Source of the DNA: Kineococcus sp. NBC_00420
Lineage (GTDB): Bacteria > Actinomycetota > Actinomycetes > Actinomycetales > Kineococcaceae
Direction of reading: 5' to 3'
DNA length: 64,000 nt
NCBI RefSeq assembly: GCF_036021035.1
Contig: NZ_CP107930.1
Span: 3,472,001-3,536,000, forward strand
Part shown: positions 17,269 through 25,784 of the stretch, one piece after another
Layout of the letters: the number at the start of each line of letters is the position of its first letter
Numbering within the stretch: the stretch's first letter is position 1
Notes under the pieces: generated by a model
What the model saw: the letters and a program-made list of their open reading frames with translations, nothing else
What the model was told of the DNA's origin: nothing
Databases searched by the model: none
Position numbers and translations under genes: made by a program

Positions 17269-18425
17269 GCGTCTGGGACGACGTCGTCGGGCAGGGCCCG
17301 GCCGTCGAGGTCCTCGCCCGGGCGGCGCTCGCGGCCCGGCGCGGGACCAACGGGATGACCCACGCCTGGCTGCTCACCGGCCCGCCGGGGTCGGGGCGGT
17401 CCACCGCGGCGCGCGCCTTCGCGGCGGCGCTGGAGTGCGAGGACCCGGTCGAGATCGGCTGCGGGGTGTGCAGCGGCTGCCGGACGGCGCTGGCCGGGTC
17501 GCACGCCAGCGTCACGGTCTTCACGACCGAGCACACCTGGATCCGCCGCGAGAACGTCGAACCGCTGATCCAGACCGCCCAGCGCCGTCCGTCGGTGGGG
17601 CGCTGGCGGGTCATCGTCATCGAGGACGCCGACCGGCTCAACGAGACCTCCGGCAACGTCCTGCTCAAGACCATCGAGGAACCGCCGCCGCAGACGGTGT
17701 GGCTGCTCTGCGCGCCGGCCGTCGACGACGTGCTGCCGACGATCCGCTCGCGCTCGCGGCACGTGCCGCTGCGGATCCCGCCCGCGGACGCCGTCGCGGA
17801 GCTGCTGGTGCGCCGGGACGGGATCGACCCCGTGATGGCCGCCTTCGCGGCCCGCGCCGCGCAGAGCCACGTCGGTCTGGCCCGGCGCCTGGCCCGTGAC
17901 GAGGGCGCCCGCATCCGGCGGCGCGAGGTCCTGCGGTTGCCGCAGCGGCTGCGCGGGGTCGGCGACGCCGTCGTCGCGGCCGGGGAGCTCGTCGAGGTCG
18001 CGGCCGAGGAGGCCGGCTCCTCGACCACCGAACGCGACGCCCAGGAGAAGGCGAACCTGCTGCGGGCCCTGGGCGCCGACGGCGTCGCGACCGTCCCCCC
18101 GGCCGTGCGGGCCCAGGTCCGCCAGCTCGAGGAGGACCAGAAGCGGCGGGCGCGCCGGCACCAGACCGACGTCCTCGACCGCTCGCTCGTCGACCTGCTC
18201 GGCCTGCTGCGCGACGTCCTCGTCGTGCAGCTCGGGGCCCCGGTGGACCTGGTGAACTCCGACATGACCGGCGAGATCCGCTCGATGGCCGAAGGCTCGA
18301 CCCCCGAGGACACCCTCCGCCGGACCGACGCGGTGCAGCTCGCGCGCGAGCGGCTGGCGCAGAACGTCGCCCCGCTGCTGGCGATCGAGGCGCTGGCGCT
18401 GAGCCTGCGGGCACCGAACCGCTGA
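17265..18425 (+). CDS. holB: DNA polymerase III subunit delta-prime
   Basis: A 386-aa clamp-loader subunit. The N terminus WDDVVGQGPAVEVLARAA is typical of DnaX/HolB proteins. The P-loop is GPPGSGRS (39-46), with Arg in place of the ATP-binding Lys, as expected for the non-hydrolysing delta-prime subunit. A zinc module follows (CEDPVEIGCGVCSGC). LLKTIEEPPPQT and an SRS-type segment (IRSRSRH) complete the signature. It is translationally coupled to the tmk fusion, the same pairing as in other Actinobacteria. Confidence 0.92.
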   Translation: MSVWDDVVGQGPAVEVLARAALAARRGTNGMTHAWLLTGPPGSGRSTAARAFAAALECEDPVEIGCGVCSGCRTALAGSHASVTVFTTEHTWIRRENVEPLIQTAQRRPSVGRWRVIVIEDADRLNETSGNVLLKTIEEPPPQTVWLLCAPAVDDVLPTIRSRSRHVPLRIPPADAVAELLVRRDGIDPVMAAFAARAAQSHVGLARRLARDEGARIRRREVLRLPQRLRGVGDAVVAAGELVEVAAEEAGSSTTERDAQEKANLLRALGADGVATVPPAVRAQVRQLEEDQKRRARRHQTDVLDRSLVDLLGLLRDVLVVQLGAPVDLVNSDMTGEIRSMAEGSTPEDTLRRTDAVQLARERLAQNVAPLLAIEALALSLRAPNR

Positions 18426-18454
18426 CCCGGTACGTCCCGTACGGTGGGAACACC

Positions 18455-20002
18455 ATGCGCAGCACCCGAGGAGTTCTGCCGCGCCGGGCCGCGGTGCCCC
18501 TCGCCGTCGTCCTGCTGGCCGGGTGCTCGGCCTTCGGCGGCTCCGACCCGCAACCCTCCCCGGTGGGCACGGCGTCCAGCGTCGCGAGCGAACCCGCGAC
18601 CGACCCGTCGCTGGCGGCCTTCTACGACCAGGACCTGCAGTGGGCCGACTGCTCCGGCGGGTTCCAGTGCTCGCAGCTGACCGTCCCGCTCGACTACGCC
18701 GCCCCGCAGGGCGCCACGATCTCGCTGGCCGTCGTGCGGTTGCGGACGGCGGCCAAGGGTGACGACCGGCTGGGTTCGCTCGTCCTGAACCCGGGCGGGC
18801 CGGGCGCCTCCGGCATCGAGTACGCCCGTGCGGCTGAGAACGTCACCTCCGACGCCATCCGGAACCACTTCGACGTCGTCGGCTTCGACCCCCGCGGGGT
18901 GGGGACGTCGGCGCCCCTGAAGTGCCTGCCCGACAGCGCGATCGACCGGTTCCTCGCCACCGATCCCACCCCGGACGACCCGAGCGAGGTGGCCGCGCTG
19001 GGCGAGCAGACGACCGCGCTGGGCGCGGGGTGCGCGGCCGCGGGGGAACTCGCCGCGCACGTCGACACCCGCTCCGCGGCGAGGGACATGGACGTCCTGC
19101 GCGCCGCCCTCGGGGACGCCAAGCTGAACTACCTCGGCAAGTCCTACGGCACCTACCTCGGCGACTGGTACGCCGAGCTGTTCCCGCAGCGCGTCGGCCG
19201 GTTCGTGCTCGACGGTGTCCTCGACCCCGCGCTGAGCAGCGTGCAGGTCAACGAGGGACAGGCCGCCGGGTTCGAGGTGGCGTTGCGCTCCTACGTGCAG
19301 GGGTGCCAGGGCGGCGACGACTGCCCGCTGACCGGCAGCGTCGACGACGGCGTCGCGCAGGTCCGCGCGTTCCTCGACGCCCTCGACGCGAAGCCCCTGC
19401 CGACGAGCTCCAAGCGGGACCTGGTGCAGGGGCTCGGCTACCTCGGCGTCGCCTACCCGCTCTACGCGGAGTCGTTGTGGCCGCAGCTGTCGGCCGCGCT
19501 GAAGAGCGCGTTCGCGGGGGACGGGACGGCGCTGCTGACCCTCGCCGACGCCTACGCCCACCGCGGCGCGAACGGCGCCTACCTCGACAACTCCAGCACG
19601 GTCATCTACGCCGTGAACTGCCTGGACCGCGACGACGCCGAGACGCTGCCGCAGGTCGAGGCGACCGCGGCGCAGTTCGCGGCGACGTCGCCGACGTTCG
19701 GGCCGTTCCTGGCCTGGGGCGGTCTGGCCTGCACGAACTGGCCCATCGCCCCCGTGGGGGAGGCCCGTCCGCTGCACGCGGAGGGGGCCGGTCCGATCCT
19801 CGTCGTCGGCACCACGCGGGATCCGGCCACGCCGTACCGGTGGGCGCAGAACGTCGCGGGTGAACTGTCCTCGGGGAGGCTGCTGACCTACGACGGTGAC
19901 GGGCACACCGCCTACGGCATGGGGTCGAAGTGCATCGACGCCGCCGTCGACACCTACGTCGTGTCCGGTGTCCAGCCGGACGAGGGCACGACCTGCTCCT
20001 GA
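18455..20002 (+). CDS. Secreted lipoprotein alpha/beta-hydrolase, tripeptidyl aminopeptidase family (S33)
   Basis: A 515-aa exported hydrolase related to Streptomyces tripeptidyl aminopeptidases and mycobacterial SlpE/CaeA-type proteases. A lipobox LAGC follows a hydrophobic signal peptide (RRAAVPLAVVLLAGC), so it should be anchored outside the membrane. The catalytic triad is Ser230 (GKSYGTYLG), an Asp in TTRDPATP, and His in GDGHTAYG. The oxyanion region is LNPGGPGASG. A C-terminal cap with Cys pairs is typical. The ATG follows GTACGGTGGGAACACC; TACGGT may be a -10 element. It probably removes N-terminal peptides from extracellular substrates. Confidence 0.88.
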   Translation: MRSTRGVLPRRAAVPLAVVLLAGCSAFGGSDPQPSPVGTASSVASEPATDPSLAAFYDQDLQWADCSGGFQCSQLTVPLDYAAPQGATISLAVVRLRTAAKGDDRLGSLVLNPGGPGASGIEYARAAENVTSDAIRNHFDVVGFDPRGVGTSAPLKCLPDSAIDRFLATDPTPDDPSEVAALGEQTTALGAGCAAAGELAAHVDTRSAARDMDVLRAALGDAKLNYLGKSYGTYLGDWYAELFPQRVGRFVLDGVLDPALSSVQVNEGQAAGFEVALRSYVQGCQGGDDCPLTGSVDDGVAQVRAFLDALDAKPLPTSSKRDLVQGLGYLGVAYPLYAESLWPQLSAALKSAFAGDGTALLTLADAYAHRGANGAYLDNSSTVIYAVNCLDRDDAETLPQVEATAAQFAATSPTFGPFLAWGGLACTNWPIAPVGEARPLHAEGAGPILVVGTTRDPATPYRWAQNVAGELSSGRLLTYDGDGHTAYGMGSKCIDAAVDTYVVSGVQPDEGTTCS

Positions 20003-20114
20003 CCGGACCTCGCCCCGACCTCGACCCCGACTGCGCGGCGGCTACGACCCGCGGCGCGATCGGCCGCGACGTTCGGCCCACGACACCGCGCCGGTGGACA
20101 CCTACGGTGACGAG

Positions 20115-21320
20115 GTGACCGCAGCGAACCTCTCCGCCGGGTTCGGCGTCCCGGGACGCTGGGGGCGCGCGCTGCGGATCACCGGTGACGTGCTCGTCGT
20201 CCTGGTCTGCTGGAGCCTCGGAGCCGCGCTCATCGGGGTCGGTCTGGACGAGACCCCGGGGCAGCGGGCCGACGGCTGGATCGCCCTCGACGCGCTGCTC
20301 GGCCTCGTCTGCACGCCGTTGCTGTTCCTGCGCCGCCGCCGGCCGGTGCTGGTCGCCGGCGTGCTCGTCCTCGCCTCGGTGCTCTCGCTGGCCGTCGCGG
20401 TCGCCTCGGTGGTGGCGGTGTTCTCGGTGGCCGTCCGTCGCCGCTGGCCGACCGCGGCCACCGTCACGGCGGCGTCGGCGGCGGCCGGGCTGACCCAGTC
20501 GGCGCTGTGGCCGGACCCCGACCTGGCCTGGTGGCTGCTGGTGCTCAGCCAGGTCGGGGTCCTGCTGCCGGTGCTGGCCTGGGGGATGTACGTCCGCAGC
20601 CGGCGGGAACTGGCCGCGTCCTGGCGCGAGCAGGCCGTCCGCGCCCGGGCGGAGCAGGAACTGCGCGCGGAGCAGGCCAGGACGGTCGAACGCTCCCGCA
20701 TCGCGCGCGAGATGCACGACGTCCTGGCCCACCGGATCTCGCTGGTCAGCATGCACGCCGGGGCGCTGGAACTGCGGCTGGAGGGTTCCGGCGATCCCGA
20801 GGTGGTGAACTCGGCGGCGACGATCCGGCGTTCCGCGCACGCCGCGCTGGAGGACCTGCGCGACATCCTCGGGGTGCTGCGCCAGAGCGTGGAACCCGCG
20901 GCGGTCCCGCGCCCGCAGCCGACCCTGGCGGACCTCCCGGAACTCGTCGCGGAGGTCTGCTCGCTGGGGTTCACCGTCGACCTCGACGTCCGGGTACCGG
21001 ACCTCGCCCTCGTGCCGGAGGCGTTGGGCCGCACGGCGTTCCGCGTCGTGCAGGAGGCGCTGACCAACGTCCGGAAGCACGCCTCGGGGCACCGCGTGCG
21101 CGTGCTGGTGGAGGGTCGACGCGGGCGGTCCCTGCTGGTCTCGGTGGTGGACCAGCCGCTGGGGTCCGGCCCGGTCCCCGTCGTCGTCGGCGCGGCGCCC
21201 GTCTCGGGTTTCGGACTCGTCGGCCTCGCCGAACGGGTCGCGCTCGTCGGCGGCCGGTTGCGGTCGGGTCCGCTCGGCGCCGGTTTCGAGGTCTGCGCGC
21301 GGATGCCCTGGCCGCGGTAG
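20115..21320 (+). CDS. Orphan sensor histidine kinase (HisKA_3 type)
   Basis: A 401-aa NarL-partner type kinase. The N terminus has about five membrane helices (residues 15-165) and no large external domain. A coiled linker leads to the HisKA_3 dimerisation domain with the phosphoacceptor His201 in REMHDVLAHRISLVSMHAG. The HATPase domain has VVQEALTNVRKHA and a GFGLVGLAERVALVGG box, but a weak G1 box (VVDQPLGSG). No response regulator gene is adjacent, so its partner must lie elsewhere. The GTG start is 6 bases behind TACGGT and lacks a Shine-Dalgarno sequence, suggesting a leaderless transcript. Confidence 0.82.
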   Translation: MTAANLSAGFGVPGRWGRALRITGDVLVVLVCWSLGAALIGVGLDETPGQRADGWIALDALLGLVCTPLLFLRRRRPVLVAGVLVLASVLSLAVAVASVVAVFSVAVRRRWPTAATVTAASAAAGLTQSALWPDPDLAWWLLVLSQVGVLLPVLAWGMYVRSRRELAASWREQAVRARAEQELRAEQARTVERSRIAREMHDVLAHRISLVSMHAGALELRLEGSGDPEVVNSAATIRRSAHAALEDLRDILGVLRQSVEPAAVPRPQPTLADLPELVAEVCSLGFTVDLDVRVPDLALVPEALGRTAFRVVQEALTNVRKHASGHRVRVLVEGRRGRSLLVSVVDQPLGSGPVPVVVGAAPVSGFGLVGLAERVALVGGRLRSGPLGAGFEVCARMPWPR

Positions 21321-21326
21321 CGCTCG

Positions 21327-21899
21327 TCAGTCGTCGGTGTGCAGGTGGGTCCGCTCGCCGTCGCGGTCGAAGATCGACAGCAGTTCCAGGTCGCCGGCGC
21401 CGGGGTCGACGCCGATCCGGTGCGGGGTCATGGTGTCGAACTCCGCGGCCTCGCCCGGGTTCACGAGGAACGTCCGGTCGCCGAGTTCCAGACGGGCCCG
21501 CCCGGCGAGCACGGTGAACCACTCGCGGCCGGGGTGGATCCGGGGTTCGCCGACGGTGACGTGGTCGGCGCTGATGCGGGCTTTCGCGACCGTCACCCCG
21601 GCGACGGCACGTTCCCTCGACAGCAGCCAGGTGGTGACCCCGGGGCGGTGCTGGGGGAGGGCGCGGATGACCACGTCGTCGGTGCCGGTGGTGTCGACGA
21701 GGTCGTCGAGGGTGGTGTCCAGGGCCCGGGCCAGGGGGACGAGCTGGTCGAGGGCGATGCGGCGGTGGCCGGTCTCGATCCGGCTGAGCGTCGAAGAGCT
21801 CATGAAGCAGCGGGCGGCGAGGGAGTCGAGCGACCAGCCCTTGGCCAGGCGCAGGCCGCGGATGCGCCCGCGGATGATCGCGTCGATGTCTTGCTCCAT
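21327..21899 (-). CDS. XRE-type regulator with C-terminal cupin domain
   Basis: A 190-aa regulator. An N-terminal helix-turn-helix (about residues 8-65, RGLRLAKGWSLDSLAARCFMSSSTLSRIETGHR) is followed by a cupin domain (about 105-185) that probably senses a small ligand; HPGREWFTVLAGRARLELGDRTF carries the cupin pattern. The ATG at 21899 is chosen because AGTCTA on the plus strand (TAGACT on the coding strand) lies 7 bases upstream with no Shine-Dalgarno sequence, suggesting leaderless initiation. It is divergent from the methyltransferase/flavoprotein pair with only 48 bases between them, so it likely controls both sides. Confidence 0.87.
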   Translation of the reverse strand: MEQDIDAIIRGRIRGLRLAKGWSLDSLAARCFMSSSTLSRIETGHRRIALDQLVPLARALDTTLDDLVDTTGTDDVVIRALPQHRPGVTTWLLSRERAVAGVTVAKARISADHVTVGEPRIHPGREWFTVLAGRARLELGDRTFLVNPGEAAEFDTMTPHRIGVDPGAGDLELLSIFDRDGERTHLHTDD

Positions 21900-21947
21900 G
21901 CGCAAGAGTCTATGCGTTCAGCGCAGGACCCGCCTACCGTGGAGGGC

Positions 21948-22673
21948 ATGGACCACCACGCACCCCACGGAACCGGCCACGAACACAGGCACGCTGAGCA
22001 GGAGTCGGTGCTCGACCTCGACGCGGAGGTCTTCGGCGCCCAGCTCGGCGAAGCCCTCGACCTCGCCCCCATGACGACCCCGCGACGTGTCGTCGACCTC
22101 GGCGCCGGGACCGGGACGGGCACCCGTCTGCTGCGGTCCCGCTTCCCCGACGCCCACCTCACCGCCGTCGACAACTCCCCCGGGATGGCGCAGCGGCTCC
22201 GGCAGCAGGGTTTCGACGTCCACGAGGCCGACCTCGACGCGGGGTTCCCGCCGCTGGGGCCGGTGGACCTGGTGTGGGCGTCCTCGTCGCTGCACCACGT
22301 CGCCGACCCGGCCGCCCTGCTGGCCGGGGTGCGCGCGGCGCTCGCCCCCGGCGGGGTGCTCGTCGTCCTGGAACTCGACGGCCTGCCGCGGTTCCTGGCC
22401 GCCCCGGGCTTCGAGGACCAGGCGCACGCGGCCGCCGTCGCGGCCGGCTGGAACCACTACCCCGAGTGGCAGTCCGTGCTGGAGGCCGCGGGGTTCTCGG
22501 TCACCCGCACGTCCCTGACCACCACCGCCCCCGACGGCCCGACGGCGCGCCGCTACGCACGGCTGTGGTTCGACCGGTTCTCAGCGGGTTTCGGGATGAG
22601 CCTGCAGGGGGTTCCGGTCGAGTTCGCCCCCCGCGTCACCCGTACCGTCTGGATCGCGGAGGTGGCCCGGTGA
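21948..22673 (+). CDS. Class I SAM-dependent methyltransferase with His-rich N terminus
   Basis: A 241-aa methyltransferase. Motif I is VVDLGAGTGTGTRLL, followed by LTAVDNSPGM and a WASSSLHHV post-motif. The N terminus MDHHAPHGTGHEHRHAE has six His in 15 residues, a likely metal-binding tag-like stretch. ATG follows GGAGGG. It overlaps the flavoprotein gene by 4 bases and is divergent from the XRE-cupin gene, so the three form a regulator/enzyme module. The substrate is unknown. Confidence 0.82.
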   Translation: MDHHAPHGTGHEHRHAEQESVLDLDAEVFGAQLGEALDLAPMTTPRRVVDLGAGTGTGTRLLRSRFPDAHLTAVDNSPGMAQRLRQQGFDVHEADLDAGFPPLGPVDLVWASSSLHHVADPAALLAGVRAALAPGGVLVVLELDGLPRFLAAPGFEDQAHAAAVAAGWNHYPEWQSVLEAAGFSVTRTSLTTTAPDGPTARRYARLWFDRFSAGFGMSLQGVPVEFAPRVTRTVWIAEVAR

Positions 22674-23593
22674 GGTTCGAGTGCGACGTCGTCGTCGTGG
22701 GGGCCGGTGCGGCCGGGACGTCCGGCGCGATCGCGTTGGCCCGGTCGTTGCGCTCGGTCGTCGTGGTCGACGGCGGCGAACCTCGCAACGCCGTCTCCGA
22801 CCACGCCCACAACGTCCTCGGCCGGGAGGGGGTCCGCCCGCTCGACCTGCTCGCCGAGGGCCGCCGGGAGGCCGAGGGGTACGGGGTCCGGTTCGTCGAC
22901 GACCGGGTCGTCGTCGCCCGGCGCGAGGGCGACCGGTTCGAACTCGTCCTGCTCGGCGGGACGACCGTGCGCGCCCGGCGGGTGCTGCTGGCGTCCGGGC
23001 TCGTCGACGAACTCCCCGACGTCCCAGGGGTGCGGGAGTTCTGGGGCAGCAGCGTCCTGCACTGCCCGTACTGCCACGGCTGGGAGGTCCGCGGGCAGCG
23101 GATCGGGGTCCTCGGCAGCGGCCCGAACAGCCTGCACCAGACGTTGCTGTTCCGGCAGCTGTCGCCCGACGTGACGTTGTTCCAGCACACCCTGGACGAC
23201 GTGCCGGAGGAGACCCGACGGCAGTTCGCGGGCCTCGGGGTCCGTGTCGTCCGCGGTGAGGTCCGCCGGGTGTCCGGGACCGACGAGAACCTCACCCTCG
23301 ACCTGGGGGAGACGGCGGAGACCGTCCAGGCCCTCGTCGTCGCCCCCCGGTTCCGCGCCCGGGGCGACCTGTTCGCCCAGCTCGGCGGGGAACTCACCGC
23401 GCACCCGATGGGGGAGTTCGTCCGGACGGGGATGGGCGGCGTCACCGACGTGCCCGGAGTCTGGGCTGCCGGGAACGTCACCGACCTCGGCGCGATGGTC
23501 GCGGCCGCCAGCGGTTCCGGGGTGCTCGCGGGCGCGGCGATCAACGGCGACCTCGTCGCCGAGGACGCGCGCGCCGCCGTCCTCGCCCGCTGA
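22670..23593 (+). CDS. Thioredoxin-reductase-like FAD/NAD(P)-dependent oxidoreductase
   Basis: A 307-aa flavoprotein of the low-molecular-weight thioredoxin reductase fold. The N-terminal FAD motif is VVVVGAGAAGTSGAIALAR, and a second nucleotide-binding site is GVLGSGPNSL. The redox motif is CPYC (in HCPYCHGWE) instead of the CATC typical of true thioredoxin reductases; this variant occurs in dithiol oxidases and related enzymes. The C-terminal GVWAAGNVTD is the usual flavin-binding motif. It starts at GTG overlapping the methyltransferase stop. Coupling with a methyltransferase hints at thiol or sulfur chemistry, which is inference. Confidence 0.85.
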   Translation: MRFECDVVVVGAGAAGTSGAIALARSLRSVVVVDGGEPRNAVSDHAHNVLGREGVRPLDLLAEGRREAEGYGVRFVDDRVVVARREGDRFELVLLGGTTVRARRVLLASGLVDELPDVPGVREFWGSSVLHCPYCHGWEVRGQRIGVLGSGPNSLHQTLLFRQLSPDVTLFQHTLDDVPEETRRQFAGLGVRVVRGEVRRVSGTDENLTLDLGETAETVQALVVAPRFRARGDLFAQLGGELTAHPMGEFVRTGMGGVTDVPGVWAAGNVTDLGAMVAAASGSGVLAGAAINGDLVAEDARAAVLAR

Positions 23594-23615
23594 TCACCGG
23601 TGGGAGGGTGGGCGG

Positions 23616-24440
23616 GTGGAGACGCAGTGGATCGAACGGGACGACGTGGACGACGCGGCCCTGGCCTACGAACACCGACCCGGTCCGGGGCCGCTCGTGG
23701 TGTTCCTGCACGCGGGGGTCGCGGACCGGCGCAGTTGGCGGGACGTGGTGCTCGACGGGACCGCGACGCTGACCTGGGACCGGCGGGGTTTCGGGGAGTC
23801 CGCCCCGGGCGGCACGGCGTTCAGCCACCTCGAGGACCTCCGGGCCCTGCTCGACGCCACCTCGCCGGAACCCGTGGTCCTCGTCGGGAACTCCATGGGC
23901 GGCGGCCTCGCGCTGGACGCGGCGCTGGAGTTCCCCGACCGGATCGCCGGCCTGCTGCTGCTCGGGACGGCGGTGAGCGGTGCCCCGTCCCCGACGGTCG
24001 CGGACCTGGAACCCCGCACGCTCGAACTCGACGCCGCGGTGGACGCGGCGGTCGTGGCCGGTGACCTCGACCGTGCGGCGGCGTTCGAGGCCGAACTCTG
24101 GCTCGACGGTCCGCTCGCCGCACCCGGCCGCGTCGGCGGGGTGGCGCGCGGGCTGTTCCTCGACATGGCCCGGACCGCCCTGGCGACCGGTGCCGCCGAG
24201 CACGGCGGTTCCGCCGTCGACGCCTGGTCCCGCCTCGGCGAGCTCGACCTCCCGGTGACGCTCGCGAGCGGCGACCTCGACGCTCGCTACTTGCAGACCC
24301 GTACCGAGGAGCTCCTCGCGCGGATCCCGGGTGCCGTGCGGGCGGAACTCCCCGGGACGGCGCACCTGCCGTCGCTGGAACGCCCCGACCTGGTCCGGGA
24401 CCTGGTGCGGGGCGTCCTGCGACGGGTCGCTCAGAGGTAG
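23616..24440 (+). CDS. Alpha/beta-fold hydrolase
   Basis: A 274-aa hydrolase. The nucleophile is Ser93 in VGNSMGGG; the oxyanion motif is FLHAGVADRRSW, and the second Ala-rich loop TWDRRGFGES is typical. The catalytic His is likely in LPGTAHLPSLE. A GTG start lies 8 bases behind GGGAGGG. The last 10 bases overlap the convergent glyoxalase-fold gene. The substrate cannot be predicted; it could belong to the preceding flavoprotein transcript (22 bases apart). Confidence 0.85.
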   Translation: METQWIERDDVDDAALAYEHRPGPGPLVVFLHAGVADRRSWRDVVLDGTATLTWDRRGFGESAPGGTAFSHLEDLRALLDATSPEPVVLVGNSMGGGLALDAALEFPDRIAGLLLLGTAVSGAPSPTVADLEPRTLELDAAVDAAVVAGDLDRAAAFEAELWLDGPLAAPGRVGGVARGLFLDMARTALATGAAEHGGSAVDAWSRLGELDLPVTLASGDLDARYLQTRTEELLARIPGAVRAELPGTAHLPSLERPDLVRDLVRGVLRRVAQR

Positions 24441-24808
24441 GGACGCGTCGTCAGTTCGAGGTAGTGCCCGGCGGGGTCGAGGAAGTAGACCCCGCGACCG
24501 CCGTGCTCGGTGTTCGTCTCGCCGGGCCGGGTGCGCTGCGGATCGGCCCAGTGCTCGCGTCCCTGCGCGAGGAGGCGGGTGTGGGCGCGGTCGAACAGCT
24601 CCTCGTCCACGAGGAACGCGTAGTGCTGCGGCTGGATCTCCTCGACGGGCGGTTCGGCGAACTGGAGCAGCACGCCGTCGGGCAGCAGCAGGTTGGTGAA
24701 CGGCCCCCAGCTCGGGGCGTCGGACAGTTCGATCAGGTCGCGCAGGAACGCCGCCGACGCGTGGCGGTCGCGGGCGGCGACGATGGTGTGGTCGAACGAT
24801 GCGGGCAC
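24431..24808 (-). CDS. Glyoxalase/bleomycin-resistance fold (VOC) protein
   Basis: A 125-aa vicinal-oxygen-chelate protein. The N terminus FDHTIVAARDRHASAAFLRDLI is characteristic, with a His ligand at position 7. A second potential ligand set lies in HYAFLVDEE, and the C-terminal GVYFLDPAGHYLELTTRPY carries the Glu ligand. GTG follows GAGGAG. It probably acts as a metal-dependent lyase, isomerase or dioxygenase or as a binding protein; the substrate is unknown. Confidence 0.88.
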   Translation of the reverse strand: MPASFDHTIVAARDRHASAAFLRDLIELSDAPSWGPFTNLLLPDGVLLQFAEPPVEEIQPQHYAFLVDEELFDRAHTRLLAQGREHWADPQRTRPGETNTEHGGRGVYFLDPAGHYLELTTRPYL

Positions 24809-25038
24809 GGTGCGCTCCTCGGGTGGTCACGGCGATCGGGGTCGCCGGAGAAGGAGCTCGTGCGCGCGCCCCCGGACGGGGTCGGACCGGAACCTCCCAG
24901 CGACTCGGGGCCCTGAGGGCGCACTCGGGAAGTTAGCAGCGCCTGGGCCGGTGATGGAAGACGCGGTGGAGGTGAAGAGCACCCGGGGAGTCCTGTAGGC
25001 TCACTCACCGTGCCCGTGAGGGCGCTGCAGTGGAAGAT

Positions 25039-25115
25039 GCCGCCTTAGCTCAGTCGGCCAGAGCGACGCTCTCGTAAAGCGTAGGTCCGGGGTTCGATTC
25101 CCCGAGGCGGCTCCA
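25039..25115 (+). tRNA. tRNA-Thr (anticodon CGT)
   Basis: A complete cloverleaf. The acceptor arms GCCGCCT (25039-25045) and AGGCGGC (25105-25111) pair. The D arm is GCTC/GAGC, and the anticodon arm is ACGCT-CTCGTAA-AGCGT with CGT at 25073-25075. The T arm is CGGGG-TTCGATT-CCCCG. The discriminator is T and the CCA end (25113-25115) is encoded. CGT reads ACG threonine codons. Confidence 0.97.
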
Positions 25116-25117
25116 CG

Positions 25118-25149
25118 GAGGCCCGTCCCGCACCAGCGGGGCGGGCCTC
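25118..25149 (+). terminator. Terminator after tRNA-Thr
   Basis: GAGGCCCGTCCCGC (25118-25131) pairs with GCGGGGCGGGCCTC (25136-25149) across an ACCA loop, with one G-T wobble. A short TCTCCCC stretch follows. It starts 3 bases after the tRNA CCA. Confidence 0.8.
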
Positions 25150-25184
25150 TCCCCGTTCCCGGGCGGTGCGATCCTGAACCCACT

Positions 25185-25781
25185 GTGAGCCACCTCCTGG
25201 ACCCCGCCGCCCACGCCGACAACTGGCTCTGGGCGCTCTGCGTGCTCCTGGCGACCGTGGTGGTCGGTGCGGTGCTGCCGGTCCTGCCGACGGGAGCGGC
25301 GGTGAGCGCGATGGCGGCGCTGGCCCACCACCGGTCCTGGGTCTCGCTGAGCGAGGTCGTCGTCGTCGGGGGAGCCGCCGCCTACGTGGGCGACCTCGTC
25401 CTCTACGCGGTGCTGCTCAAGGGGTCCCACACCCGGCTGGGCCGGTGGGTGCACCGTCGCGCGGGCGGGCTGGACGACCGGCTCGACGACCTCGGGGAGC
25501 GCCTCGCGCGTCACGACGTGGGGACGCTCACGACGTCGCGGCTGCTGCCGGGCGCACGGATCCCGGTGATGGCCGCGGCCGCCGCGACGGAGTACCCGGT
25601 CGTGCGCTTCGCCGTCGCCAACGTCGTCCCGGTGGCCTGCTGGGCGCTCGCCTACAGCGCGATCGGCCTCGCCGGGCGCAGCGTCAGCGACCGCCCGTGG
25701 GTCGGGGCCCTCGTCGCGATCGCCTTCGGGGTCGCGGCCTCGGCCGTGGTCGGTCTCGTCCGGCGGCGGCGCGCCGGCTGA
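25185..25781 (+). CDS. DedA-family membrane protein
   Basis: A 198-aa polytopic membrane protein of the DedA/VTT superfamily, implicated in lipid (undecaprenyl-phosphate) translocation and membrane homeostasis. Four to five hydrophobic segments are visible. The family core SRLLPGARIPVMAAAAATEYP is the conserved FxRxxPG-type region with Arg residues. A re-entrant loop region GAVLPVLPTGAAV sits near the N terminus. The GTG start has no strong Shine-Dalgarno sequence. It ends 4 bases before the convergent GGDEF-EAL gene. Confidence 0.85.
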   Translation: MSHLLDPAAHADNWLWALCVLLATVVVGAVLPVLPTGAAVSAMAALAHHRSWVSLSEVVVVGGAAAYVGDLVLYAVLLKGSHTRLGRWVHRRAGGLDDRLDDLGERLARHDVGTLTTSRLLPGARIPVMAAAAATEYPVVRFAVANVVPVACWALAYSAIGLAGRSVSDRPWVGALVAIAFGVAASAVVGLVRRRRAG

Positions 25782-25784
25782 CCC

